Shown one piece after another: positions 54,990-63,482 of a stretch of DNA of 64,000 nt; position 1 is the first letter of the stretch; every line of letters starts with the position of its first letter. The notes beneath the pieces were generated by a model, which searched no databases, was not told the DNA's origin, and saw only the letters and a program-made list of their open reading frames with translations. The translations under genes were made by a program, and so were the position numbers. Source of the DNA: Verrucomicrobiales bacterium. GTDB lineage: Bacteria > Verrucomicrobiota > Verrucomicrobiia > Verrucomicrobiales > DEV007. Location: positions 1-64,000 of the forward strand of contig DUBC01000008.1 of NCBI GenBank assembly GCA_012960505.1. Direction: 5' to 3'.

Positions 54990-55757
54990 TCAGCGTGCGT
55001 TCCACTCTACACATTCAGTATAACTGATTCCAGTTCCACCGAATATATCCAGAGCAGAACCGACGGTAACATCCAAGCAACCTGAACTAAGTTCATCAAT
55101 CTTGTGTAAGTCCTCAATGGATTTCACACCTCCAGCATAGGTCAGAGGAATCTTCCCCCAACTTCCCAATAATTTAACGAGGTCAGTGTCCATGCCCTCA
55201 CACTTCCCTTCAACGTCAGCAGCATGAATAAGAAATTCCGCACAACTTCGGCATAACTTATCAAGTGTCTCATAATTGATTGGAAGATCTGTTATTGTTT
55301 GCCACCGGTCCTTTGCAACTTTCCATCCTCCTTCAGAGCAAACACGACAACTAAGATCAATAACTAGTCGATCCTTACCCACCGCCTTAACTATTGATGA
55401 TAATTTTTCATCTGAAAAATTTGATCCCTCAAAAATGTATGAAGTCACAATTACATGACTGGCACCACGATCAAGCCATCGTGTAGCATTCTGTGGGGTA
55501 ATTCCTCCACCTAATTGAAGTCCTTGCGGATATTCTTTTATAGCATCATTCGCTGATTCTTCATTGCCGGATCCAAGCATAATGACATGACCACCGACAA
55601 GGTTATCATTGCGATACATCTGAGCATAGTGTCTTGAGTCCCGTTCACTGACAAAATTTTCTATTGGCGCTTCTCCACCCTCCTCGTCAAAGGTTCCCCC
55701 AATAACCTGCTTAACAAGTCCATCATGAAGATCAATGCATGGGCGGAACTGAGTCAT
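54990..55757 (-). CDS. hisA: HisA, ProFAR isomerase of the eukaryotic type
   Basis: A 255-residue (beta/alpha)8-barrel enzyme of histidine synthesis, converting ProFAR to PRFAR. The sequence opens FRPCIDLHDGLVKQVIGGTF, has GLQLGGGITPQNATRWL and LTYAGGVKSIEDL, and matches the plant/fungal HisA branch more than the common bacterial one (which opens IPAIDL-DGK-VRL). It is convergent with the sulfatase gene, 12 bases apart, and the other his genes are not in this window. Confidence 0.88.
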   Translation of the reverse strand: MTQFRPCIDLHDGLVKQVIGGTFDEEGGEAPIENFVSERDSRHYAQMYRNDNLVGGHVIMLGSGNEESANDAIKEYPQGLQLGGGITPQNATRWLDRGASHVIVTSYIFEGSNFSDEKLSSIVKAVGKDRLVIDLSCRVCSEGGWKVAKDRWQTITDLPINYETLDKLCRSCAEFLIHAADVEGKCEGMDTDLVKLLGSWGKIPLTYAGGVKSIEDLHKIDELSSGCLDVTVGSALDIFGGTGISYTECVEWNAR

Positions 55758-55848
55758 CTAAGTGTATCAAGCGATGTGGAAGCCTCGCTGTCAAACGAAT
55801 ATCAATGAAGTGGACAAACTCATTTAATTCCAGCATCTTTAATCGCAA

Positions 55849-56886
55849 ATGATCAGGAACCCATTCTTAATATTAATCTGCGTTCTTACAATTTCAGGTT
55901 GTGAAAATCAGAAAAGATCGGAAGAAGTAAAAAACTCTCCCTCAGAAGGAATGGTTCTCATACCGGGTGGATCATTCATTATGGGAACGAGTCTCGAACC
56001 CAAAGAACAGCCGGTGAGGAGCGGGGCAGAAGAAAACCCTCCTCACCGAGTCATTCTGAAGCCTTTTTACATGGATGAAACTGAAGTAACCAACCTTCAG
56101 TTCAAGACTTTCGTGGATGATACGGGGTACAAAACTCAAGCAGAAAGACCGTTCAATCAAAAAGATTACCCAAAGGCAAAGCCAGAAGATCTACTGCCTG
56201 CGGCCTTCGTTATGGCTCCTCCAAAAAACAATGTCGACATAAATACTGCATCGCATTGGACTTGGTGGAAACTAGTCCATGGAGCCGACTGGAATCACCC
56301 AGAAGGACCAAAATCAAATCTTGAGGGCCGATGGAATCACCCAGTAGTTAACATTGCCTATGAAGATGCACTCGCTTATTCAAAGTGGGCTGGAAAAAGA
56401 CTGCCGACGGAAGCTGAGTGGGAATATGCAGCACGTGGAGGACTCAAAGAAAAATTATATCCCTGGGGCAACGAGCTATCACCGAAAGGAAAAATGATGG
56501 CCAACTTTTGGCAAGGTGATTTTCCAAACAAAAACACAAATGAAGACAGCTACATGACAAGCTCTCCCGTGAAATCATTTTCGCCAAACGGCTACGGCTT
56601 ATTTGATATGGGAGGCAATGTATGGGAAATGGTCGTAGATAAATATGAGAGAGACTACTATGCAAGAAGTCCAATCGAATCACCTAAAGGAGGAATAGGT
56701 CAATCAATCGTTCAAAAAGGAGAAGGTCCTATTGTTTTCCAGAGAATCATCCGTGGAGGATCTTTCCTTTGCAGTGAAGGATATTGTACAGGGTACAGGG
56801 TCGGCGCCCGACAACTCAGTGATGACATCAGCGCTTCATATCATACCGGATTCCGCTGTGTTCTTGATATAGAATCAAGCAATTAG
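55849..56886 (+). CDS. Formylglycine-generating enzyme (SUMF1/FGE), lipoprotein
   Basis: A 345-residue protein with a lipoprotein signal (LTISGC). FGE-family motifs: MVLIPGGSFIMG, MDETEVTNLQF, PVVNIAYEDALAYSKWAGKRLPTEAEWEYAARGG, GNVWEM and RIIRGGSFLCSEGYC. Cys308 and Cys313 match the copper-binding/catalytic pair of active FGE (C-x4-C, Cys336/Cys341 in the human enzyme), unlike the SUMF1 domain of the kinase at 40933. It should convert the sulfatase Cys to formylglycine, outside the cytosol. It is close to the sulfatase gene at 53553. Confidence 0.9.
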   Translation: MIRNPFLILICVLTISGCENQKRSEEVKNSPSEGMVLIPGGSFIMGTSLEPKEQPVRSGAEENPPHRVILKPFYMDETEVTNLQFKTFVDDTGYKTQAERPFNQKDYPKAKPEDLLPAAFVMAPPKNNVDINTASHWTWWKLVHGADWNHPEGPKSNLEGRWNHPVVNIAYEDALAYSKWAGKRLPTEAEWEYAARGGLKEKLYPWGNELSPKGKMMANFWQGDFPNKNTNEDSYMTSSPVKSFSPNGYGLFDMGGNVWEMVVDKYERDYYARSPIESPKGGIGQSIVQKGEGPIVFQRIIRGGSFLCSEGYCTGYRVGARQLSDDISASYHTGFRCVLDIESSN

Positions 56887-56887
56887 T

Positions 56888-57898
56888 TCAGGCCACACAA
56901 AAATAATCAACACCTTCACAGAATCCTGAATTAATAGCCAATTCACGGATAATTTCACGCGCACCTGGACGTGCCACTGCACTAATAAGCATTGAAGATC
57001 CTGATCTGAGAGAAGAATAATCAAAGACTTCGACTCCATGAATAAATTCTCCTATCCTCCGCTCATTAACTTCATAAAAACGATTCACTGAAATTCCCTC
57101 AGAAATAAAATTATTAGCAATTCTTTTTCCTATCGGTCCCGCTCCAGCAATCTCAACTCCATTATCAATTGCCAATTTTAATTTAGAAATATAATGGGCC
57201 TTGACCTGAGAAAATCTCTCTAAAGAATATCGATCAGAACTGCGCGTTAAACGATTCGGCGAATCATACCAATCAAAAAGAATTTCGGGTATATTCATCA
57301 ATTTCATCCCCTTATCCAAAAAACGAAGCCAAAGATCATAATCTTCAGCCCATTCAGGATCAAGAAATCCACCGATCATATCCAAAGATGAAGAGCGAAC
57401 CATACTCGAAGGATTGGCGATCGGGCTGTCAATGAACCTCTGAGACGCAAGAGACTCGACATCGTTGAGCCCGTTCAGCCAAGAAACATATGCAGAAAAC
57501 CCTCTACCAGGATCCGCTCTTGGAGCATTGATTAATCGGACCGAGGTCCCACAACCTGAAAGGAATCGATTAGTATCCAACGCTTCTACCTGTGTCTTTA
57601 TCCTGTTTGGATGTGACACATCATCAGCATCCATTCTAGCAATGAATGATCCACTTGCTATTCGCCTTCCCTTCTCTATTGCACTTGATACACCAACATT
57701 TTCATCACATTGAATGAAAGAAACGCGCTGATCTGAACTCACGATAGAATTAGAAATCTCGGCACTTCCATCTGTCGATCCATCATCAATAATGATCAAT
57801 TCCAGATCTTCATATGTCTGATCTAGACAACTTTTCGCTGCACGGTATAGAGTTTTATCTGCATTATATACAGGAAGAATAACAGAAACACGTGACAT
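56888..57898 (-). CDS. Glycosyltransferase family 2 fused to a C-terminal nucleotide-binding-like domain
   Basis: A 336-residue protein. Residues 1-230 form a GT-A glycosyltransferase: VSVILPVYNADKTL, IIIDDGSTDGSAE, RMDADD (DxD motif) and WAEDYDLWLRFLD. The last 100 residues contain EIAGAGPIGKRIANNF, a glycine-rich Rossmann-like motif, then VNERRIGEFIHGVEVF and ISAVARPGAREII, which resembles the PglD-like or coenzyme-binding modules of sugar-modifying enzymes. It is the last gene of the mpl operon. The linked domain may give a sugar-nucleotide or regulatory function. Confidence 0.85.
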   Translation of the reverse strand: MSRVSVILPVYNADKTLYRAAKSCLDQTYEDLELIIIDDGSTDGSAEISNSIVSSDQRVSFIQCDENVGVSSAIEKGRRIASGSFIARMDADDVSHPNRIKTQVEALDTNRFLSGCGTSVRLINAPRADPGRGFSAYVSWLNGLNDVESLASQRFIDSPIANPSSMVRSSSLDMIGGFLDPEWAEDYDLWLRFLDKGMKLMNIPEILFDWYDSPNRLTRSSDRYSLERFSQVKAHYISKLKLAIDNGVEIAGAGPIGKRIANNFISEGISVNRFYEVNERRIGEFIHGVEVFDYSSLRSGSSMLISAVARPGAREIIRELAINSGFCEGVDYFCVA

Positions 57899-57902
57899 AA
57901 GA

Positions 57903-58085
57903 TCAATTACTCAAAGCACGTGATTCAACTGTTATTTCATCTCCCTTTTTAAACAGATCAATAATCAGAGGGGAACAACACACCTCACAGTCATAATCAA
58001 GCTCTGCCGGTATTTCTGAGAAAGGAGGAGGGACAATTTCGAAAACCTCAAAACAAGTTGGGCAGAGTATTTTAATTAAGTTCAT
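57903..58085 (-). CDS. CPXCG-motif Cys-rich protein
   Basis: A 60-residue protein with CPTC at residues 8-11 and CEVC followed by C (residues 33-37), a two-knuckle zinc-ribbon layout, in a short acidic frame. Such CPXCG proteins are known as small zinc-binding hypotheticals. It lies 2 bases from the L,D-transpeptidase-like gene and 4 from the glycosyltransferase, so it is part of the same transcript. Confidence 0.85.
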   Translation of the reverse strand: MNLIKILCPTCFEVFEIVPPPFSEIPAELDYDCEVCCSPLIIDLFKKGDEITVESRALSN

Positions 58086-58087
58086 GC

Positions 58088-58849
58088 CTAGTAAGAAAAA
58101 TCAGGAAGGTTCAGTGTTTTAATTTTTCTCTGATACTCAAAATGTGGGAGAAGGATATAATGCGGGTTCTTATCTTTCCTGAGAAAAACTATCAGACGCT
58201 CAAGATCAATTAATTTCATTGCAGTGCATCCGGTCGTTCTTCTTCCTGGGTCTCTTTGAACATGGAAAAAAATCGCGCTGCCGTGTCCCGGCTTTGGAGG
58301 ATCACTATTATGACGAATTTCAATGAGCCATTTGTATGCCGGGTCACCGAGCCGCATCCGCTGAGATTGAAACCAAACAGGCACCTCATCACGGGAACCT
58401 ATCTTTACATGCTTGTTATAAAGAGGGTTCTTCGGATCATCAACCCAGGCGTCTAATTTGGTAATTCTGTGGTAAGGATACTTAGATTTATTAGGTAATG
58501 ATTCAGATTCTCCATAAATCTTTCCAATCTTGAAAATTCCAGCAGGAGCGCATCCGTCACCTTCCTTTTTAATTTTTTTTTCAGTTTCAGCGAAAACTCC
58601 TCTGCCCCAAGCAAGACCCTTAGAACCCAGCATTACAGGAATGGCTTCCTTCAATTTTGGTCTCCATGATTTACGGCCTTCACGAATAAAACACATCAAC
58701 TTACCCTCAGAACTATCCCATCCATCTGTGACAACAACAACAAGTTGTCCAACACTGTTCAGAATATGTTTATGCGGAATCGATTCACCCGCGGCATTAA
58801 AAGAAGAAATCGATCCTGCTAAAATTAATGCATAAAGGAACCTTACCAT
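58088..58849 (-). CDS. L,D-transpeptidase-like (YkuD-fold) protein
   Basis: A 253-residue protein with a signal peptide (to NAAGES). The C-terminal half holds the YkuD-type core: IRHNSDPPKPGHGSAIFFHV with the conserved His, and RRTTGCTAMKLIDLERL with the catalytic Cys. These enzymes cross-link peptidoglycan or bind lipoprotein to it. The gene follows mpl by 14 bases, which supports a cell-wall role. Confidence 0.85.
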   Translation of the reverse strand: MVRFLYALILAGSISSFNAAGESIPHKHILNSVGQLVVVVTDGWDSSEGKLMCFIREGRKSWRPKLKEAIPVMLGSKGLAWGRGVFAETEKKIKKEGDGCAPAGIFKIGKIYGESESLPNKSKYPYHRITKLDAWVDDPKNPLYNKHVKIGSRDEVPVWFQSQRMRLGDPAYKWLIEIRHNSDPPKPGHGSAIFFHVQRDPGRRTTGCTAMKLIDLERLIVFLRKDKNPHYILLPHFEYQRKIKTLNLPDFSY

Positions 58850-58863
58850 TTATTTTGCGAACA

Positions 58864-60261
58864 TCATCGGAGCCCTTGTAGTAATTTTGTATGAATTCCT
58901 CCAAATTCACCATTACTCAGAATAACAATCACATCGTTAGGCTCAGTAAGAGGTATTAATTTTTCTACTATGTCATCAGAATCTGAACCCTGAAAAGCTA
59001 TCTTGCCTTTTGTTCGTAGGCTTTCAATTACTGAATCAATGTTTAGTAATTCGTCTGAAGGAACCTTTTCTGGATCGGGAACTTCACTGATAAAAATACC
59101 GTCCGCCTTTGATAAAGCGAATTCTAGCTGATCCTGCATTAAATTTCTCCGACTGGTATTGGAGCGCGGCTCAAAGAGAGCCCAAATCCGAGAACCTTCA
59201 TATCTTTGACGGATAGCATCAATCGTCGATCCTATCGCTGTGGGATGGTGACCGAAGTCATCGATGATCTTTACTCCTGATTCCTCTCCTCTGAACTCCT
59301 GCCTACGTGCAACTCCAGAAAAATCAGCCAAAGCTTTTGCAATCCCAGATTCCTCTAATCCAACAAACAATGAAGCGCTCACTGCCATGGCCGCATTACG
59401 AACGTTAAATTCACCATCCATAGGAATCTCATATTTACAACCATTTAAAGTAAACAATGACAAGCCTGACCGGAAGACCATATCTTTAAGGCAATGTTCG
59501 CATTGATCATTCATACCAACCTTGATGACTGGAGCAGGACAACCAACAGTAACATCGACAGCATCTGAATCATCCCCATTAACAAAAACAACACCGTTCC
59601 TAGGAACAATGTTTAACATCCTTTTAAAGCTCAATTTAATGTCATCTATGTCCTCAAAAATATCGGCATGATCAAACTCAATGTTATTTACAATGACAAC
59701 TTCAGGCAGGTAATGAATAAACTTGGAACGTTTATCAAAAAATGCAGTGTCATATTCATCACCTTCAAGCACAAAAAAATCAGAATCAGTGAACTTACCT
59801 CCTTGCCCAAGATCCAAAGGAATCCCTCCAATCATGTAACTAGGATCATGTCCATTAAACTTTAAGATATGAGTCACCATAGAAGATGTTGTTGTCTTCC
59901 CATGCGTTCCCGTAGCAACAATGTTCCTTTTTCCCTTCAGAAACTCATCCTTAAGTAGTTCTGGAAGTGAAGTATAGGCGAGCTTGCAATCAAGGACCTC
60001 CTCCAATTCAACATTGCCACGACTCATGGCATTTCCAATAACCACTAAACTAACTCCTTCAGGGATATTATTAGGACTATTACCCACAGTTATAGGAATT
60101 CCTTTATCTGCAAGAAAATCAGACATTGGCGGATAAACGTTCTGGTCTGACCCGGTGACCGTATATCCACGATCCTTCATGGCCGCAGCAACTGCCCCCA
60201 TGGCAGTGCCGCAAATTCCTATGAAATGAAAATGACGATGACTTTGATCAGTTGGCATCAT
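58864..60261 (-). CDS. mpl: UDP-N-acetylmuramate:L-Ala-gamma-D-Glu-meso-DAP ligase (Mpl)
   Basis: A Mur-ligase of about 465 residues. The N-terminal domain HFIGICGTAMGAVAAAMKDRGY binds UDP-MurNAc, the ATP loop is ATGTHGKTTTSSM, and DDFGHHPTAI and the final domain are as in Mpl/MurC. The absence of a C-terminal MurC-specific stretch and the PVEF...DYDTAFFDKR segment favour Mpl, which recycles murein tripeptide. The start was set at the first of two adjacent ATGs (60261/60258), since the upstream extension to 60345 would overlap the divergent cupin gene. It leads a cell-wall operon. Confidence 0.92.
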   Translation of the reverse strand: MMPTDQSHRHFHFIGICGTAMGAVAAAMKDRGYTVTGSDQNVYPPMSDFLADKGIPITVGNSPNNIPEGVSLVVIGNAMSRGNVELEEVLDCKLAYTSLPELLKDEFLKGKRNIVATGTHGKTTTSSMVTHILKFNGHDPSYMIGGIPLDLGQGGKFTDSDFFVLEGDEYDTAFFDKRSKFIHYLPEVVIVNNIEFDHADIFEDIDDIKLSFKRMLNIVPRNGVVFVNGDDSDAVDVTVGCPAPVIKVGMNDQCEHCLKDMVFRSGLSLFTLNGCKYEIPMDGEFNVRNAAMAVSASLFVGLEESGIAKALADFSGVARRQEFRGEESGVKIIDDFGHHPTAIGSTIDAIRQRYEGSRIWALFEPRSNTSRRNLMQDQLEFALSKADGIFISEVPDPEKVPSDELLNIDSVIESLRTKGKIAFQGSDSDDIVEKLIPLTEPNDVIVILSNGEFGGIHTKLLQGLR

Positions 60262-60334
60262 TCTTAATATTTCACTAGCATCATTCTGAAAGTCAGACTT
60301 GCAACCTCTATCATCATTCCCCGAAACTACTTCT

Positions 60335-60694
60335 ATGCATATCAATAGTATTCATCAGCAAATACCATTCACAACTAAGGACGGATCAACGATTCTAAGC
60401 ATTTTAGATCAAAGCAATGCCCCTGTCAGAAATCAGAGCCTGGCCGAGGCTAGGCTTCCTGCAAAAAAATCCACGCAAAGGCATTACCATAAGGCTAGTG
60501 AAGAATTTTATTTCTTATTAGAAGGACAAGCAGAAATGGAAATTGACGGTATTACCAAAGAAATATCATCCGGTGATGCCGTTTTAATTCCAGCAGGATC
60601 ATGGCACCAGATCACAGCGTCTGGAGACGGTCCAATCCGATTACTCTGCTGCTGTTCCCCTCCATATTCTCATGAAGATACTTACTTTGAATAA
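60335..60694 (+). CDS. Cupin-domain protein
   Basis: A 119-residue single-cupin protein. The metal motif is QRHYHKASEEFYFLLEGQAEM and SGDAVLIPAGSWHQITAS, giving His, His, Glu and His ligands. The function could be a small-molecule isomerase, dioxygenase or ligand sensor. The start was set at 60335 (MHINSIHQQ); an earlier in-frame start at 60299 would overlap the mpl promoter. It is divergent from mpl. Confidence 0.85.
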   Translation: MHINSIHQQIPFTTKDGSTILSILDQSNAPVRNQSLAEARLPAKKSTQRHYHKASEEFYFLLEGQAEMEIDGITKEISSGDAVLIPAGSWHQITASGDGPIRLLCCCSPPYSHEDTYFE

Positions 60695-61105
60695 TTATGA
60701 GCTGGTTTCCTTTTTATCAACCAGCATTACCCTGAGAGGAATCCTCGTAAGCATATTACCATCCGCACTCACATCTATTGAAAACTGACCAATACTGTCA
60801 AAGTGAAGGCGCTGCATGTTAATTACAAGATTACGAGTAAGGAAATATGCATCCTGTGGAAGCTGCACCGTTATCCTTGATTGAATAGATGGCATCTTGG
60901 GCTTGCCATCGTCATCTATGAAATTAATTGAAATTTCATGATCCCCCTCATCTCCCGGCTTAAAACAAATCCTAAGAGCTATTGCACACTGGGGATGAAC
61001 AACAGGCAAGTGTGTTGAACAAATTGTATCAAAGGTACCAATGATACAAAGCTTGTGATTATAATCATGTGCAGAATCGCAAAGAGTAGCAACTTGAACT
61101 TCCAT
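60695..61105 (-). CDS. DUF6941-like hypothetical protein
   Basis: A 136-residue protein starting MEVQVATLCDSAHDYNHKLCIIGTFD and built of beta strands, matching the DUF6941 family. There is no signal peptide. It ends on the stop of the convergent cupin gene, and it follows PBP2 by 26 bases, so it may be co-transcribed. The function is unknown. Confidence 0.75.
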   Translation of the reverse strand: MEVQVATLCDSAHDYNHKLCIIGTFDTICSTHLPVVHPQCAIALRICFKPGDEGDHEISINFIDDDGKPKMPSIQSRITVQLPQDAYFLTRNLVINMQRLHFDSIGQFSIDVSADGNMLTRIPLRVMLVDKKETSS

Positions 61106-61131
61106 GGGTCGTAGCTGAAATGATTAACGGT

Positions 61132-63459
61132 TTATCTTTTCTTTCGAAAGGGATTAAATATTCTGCGAAATGGACTTTCAGGCCGTACGGATTGATTACT
61201 CTCGGCCTGCTGATCATCCCCAGGTTTTGGTAATTCAAACGATGAAGCGACTGCCGTTTTTGAATATCCCTTCAATTCACCCCTCTCGTTTTTTAACTTG
61301 TACAAAGCATTGAAAAATTCACCAACCATTGGAGCTGATTTATTACTACCCGAAATTTCTTCACCGGGATTCCCTTCGCATATCGCAGCGAAAGCAAACC
61401 TTGGATTCTCTGCAGGTACAAAACCTGCAAACCAAGAAATTAATAAATTCTCTCCATTTTGAACCCACTGACCAGTCCCGGTTTTCCCTGCCATAGTAAC
61501 ATGATCATTCCTTGCTCTCTTAGCAGTACCTGCACTGGCATTAACAACATCAACCATCCCCTGACGGACTAACCATAAATTCTTTAAGTCTAAATTTAAC
61601 GCATTCCGTTCTTCAGGATCAAAGGATTCCGTTATATTATTATTAAGATCCTGAACCTGCAAAACCAGCCTAGGCTTAGGAACCGCATAACCATTACCTA
61701 CGCCAGCCATCATTTGAGCCACTTGGAGAGGAGTTGCAAGAACATATCCCTGACCGATTGAAGCATGAGCAACATACCCACCAGTAAACGCATGGCCATA
61801 CTTTTCGCGCAATATAGCGTCTGTTGGTATAAACCCATCCTCTTCAGCATTTAAAGGAATGCCCGTCTTCGCTCCGAAGCCAAAGCGATGCGCCATTGAA
61901 GCAATTTCATCTCCACCAGCATACCCACCAACAACATAAAACCATGTATTACAGGAACGCATAATGGCATTCATAATATTAAGCTTTCCTTCTTTATTCT
62001 TACTCCAATTACGAAAAATTCTATCTCCTATCTGAAGTGATTTAGGACATTCAATCAGTGTCTCCTGGTCCACCACTCCACTTTCCAAAGCCGCAAAAGC
62101 TACGGCGATTTTAAATGTGGAGGCAGGAGGATATTGCCCCCTAAAAGCTCGCGGAAAAAGAGGAAGATTAGGATCTTGTTGAAGGGCTTTGAATTGCTTA
62201 CTGCTAATCGAAGGAACCCAAACATTAATGTCATAGGTCGGCCTTGAGGCCATAGCATAAATGTCGCCAGTATGACAATCCATAACAACAAAAGCCCCCC
62301 TTTCCGTGTGGCTTTCCAGAGCTTTCTCAGCAAGGCTCTGCATTTCAAGATCAATACTGGTTACTACATTATTCCCCGGAACTGGCCGAGCAACCATCTC
62401 TTCGGCTAACTTTGCTCCATTCGTATCAAATAGATAATTTATTCTTCCTGTCGAACCCTGTAAATGATCATCGAAAGTCATTTCTAATCCTTCTCTTCCC
62501 TCCGTAACCGGCCAAAGTAATTCACCAGGAACAACGGGGCCGGTAGGTGCTTTAGCCTTTTTCCCAACATAACCAATCAAGTGGCATGCTAATCCATTAC
62601 CAGGATAATAACGCTGATACGTTGGAAAAAGCTCCAATCCAGATTTTGGATTTTTTTTAAACGCCTTTTTTTCTTCATCCGTCAGCATCGCAGAGAAAGG
62701 CAAAGGCAACCATCTCCTGTCTTTGTAATGACTTAGAATTCGCTCATCAGATAAAGACAAGTCACTCCTCAGTAAAGATGAAACAAAATCAATACGTTCA
62801 TTAGCATAATTAATTATATTCTCGTTACTCCGATCTTCGAGATAAGGAAATTTTAACGCGATAAAAAACCCTAACTTGTTTTGAGCAAGAGATTCTCCGT
62901 TCCTATCAGTTATCTGACCTCTCGGCGCAGGAACTTTCAAAGTGAGGGTCCGTGCTTCTGTCTTAGTTTCCCATGCAGCTTTGATATTAGATTTTTTCTT
63001 GTCGCTATCAGTCAAATCCAGATCATTGATAGGGGGAAGCGGCGGAAGTTCAAATTTCTTGGGAGGAGCTTCCTTTTCCTTATTTTCCTTATCCTGTTGA
63101 TCATCATCAGTCGTAACATCATTCTTTTCTCCCTCTTTTTTTTCTTTATCCACAGGTAAGGCCCTTAAAGGCTTCTCCTCAGCCTCAGGATCAAGAGGCA
63201 CAAGAGGCAATGCACGGAGAGCTTTCCTGTTTTCATTAGCATTTTCATTTGATGATTTAACAGGTAATGCTTTTGGTATGACTTCCGGTTTCGTTGCGGA
63301 GGAACCAAGAGGCAACGTTTGATCCTCCTCTGCCTGTAAAAATAAGGGACAGAGGAAAACAAAAATTATTAATGAGAGGACAAAATTCACTTCTTTATTG
63401 GAGTGACTAATTAGGAAATTCAATTTCTTTAAGATCTTCTCCCAATGTATTCTCGTCAA
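61132..63459 (-). CDS. mrdA: Penicillin-binding protein 2 (transpeptidase)
   Basis: A 775-residue peptidoglycan transpeptidase, probably acting in the rod system. A membrane anchor (about residues 25-43) is followed by a Pro/Glu/Lys-rich linker (about 45-165), a pedestal domain (GLACHLIGYVGK) and the transpeptidase domain: STFK (catalytic Ser near 448), SCN and KTGTGQW. The normal length is about 600-650, so the linker accounts for the excess. It starts at a TTG with no better ATG. It is 23 bases after uvrC. Confidence 0.92.
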   Translation of the reverse strand: MTRIHWEKILKKLNFLISHSNKEVNFVLSLIIFVFLCPLFLQAEEDQTLPLGSSATKPEVIPKALPVKSSNENANENRKALRALPLVPLDPEAEEKPLRALPVDKEKKEGEKNDVTTDDDQQDKENKEKEAPPKKFELPPLPPINDLDLTDSDKKKSNIKAAWETKTEARTLTLKVPAPRGQITDRNGESLAQNKLGFFIALKFPYLEDRSNENIINYANERIDFVSSLLRSDLSLSDERILSHYKDRRWLPLPFSAMLTDEEKKAFKKNPKSGLELFPTYQRYYPGNGLACHLIGYVGKKAKAPTGPVVPGELLWPVTEGREGLEMTFDDHLQGSTGRINYLFDTNGAKLAEEMVARPVPGNNVVTSIDLEMQSLAEKALESHTERGAFVVMDCHTGDIYAMASRPTYDINVWVPSISSKQFKALQQDPNLPLFPRAFRGQYPPASTFKIAVAFAALESGVVDQETLIECPKSLQIGDRIFRNWSKNKEGKLNIMNAIMRSCNTWFYVVGGYAGGDEIASMAHRFGFGAKTGIPLNAEEDGFIPTDAILREKYGHAFTGGYVAHASIGQGYVLATPLQVAQMMAGVGNGYAVPKPRLVLQVQDLNNNITESFDPEERNALNLDLKNLWLVRQGMVDVVNASAGTAKRARNDHVTMAGKTGTGQWVQNGENLLISWFAGFVPAENPRFAFAAICEGNPGEEISGSNKSAPMVGEFFNALYKLKNERGELKGYSKTAVASSFELPKPGDDQQAESNQSVRPESPFRRIFNPFRKKR

Positions 63460-63482
63460 GAATCATTAAGCTGTAGAGTACT

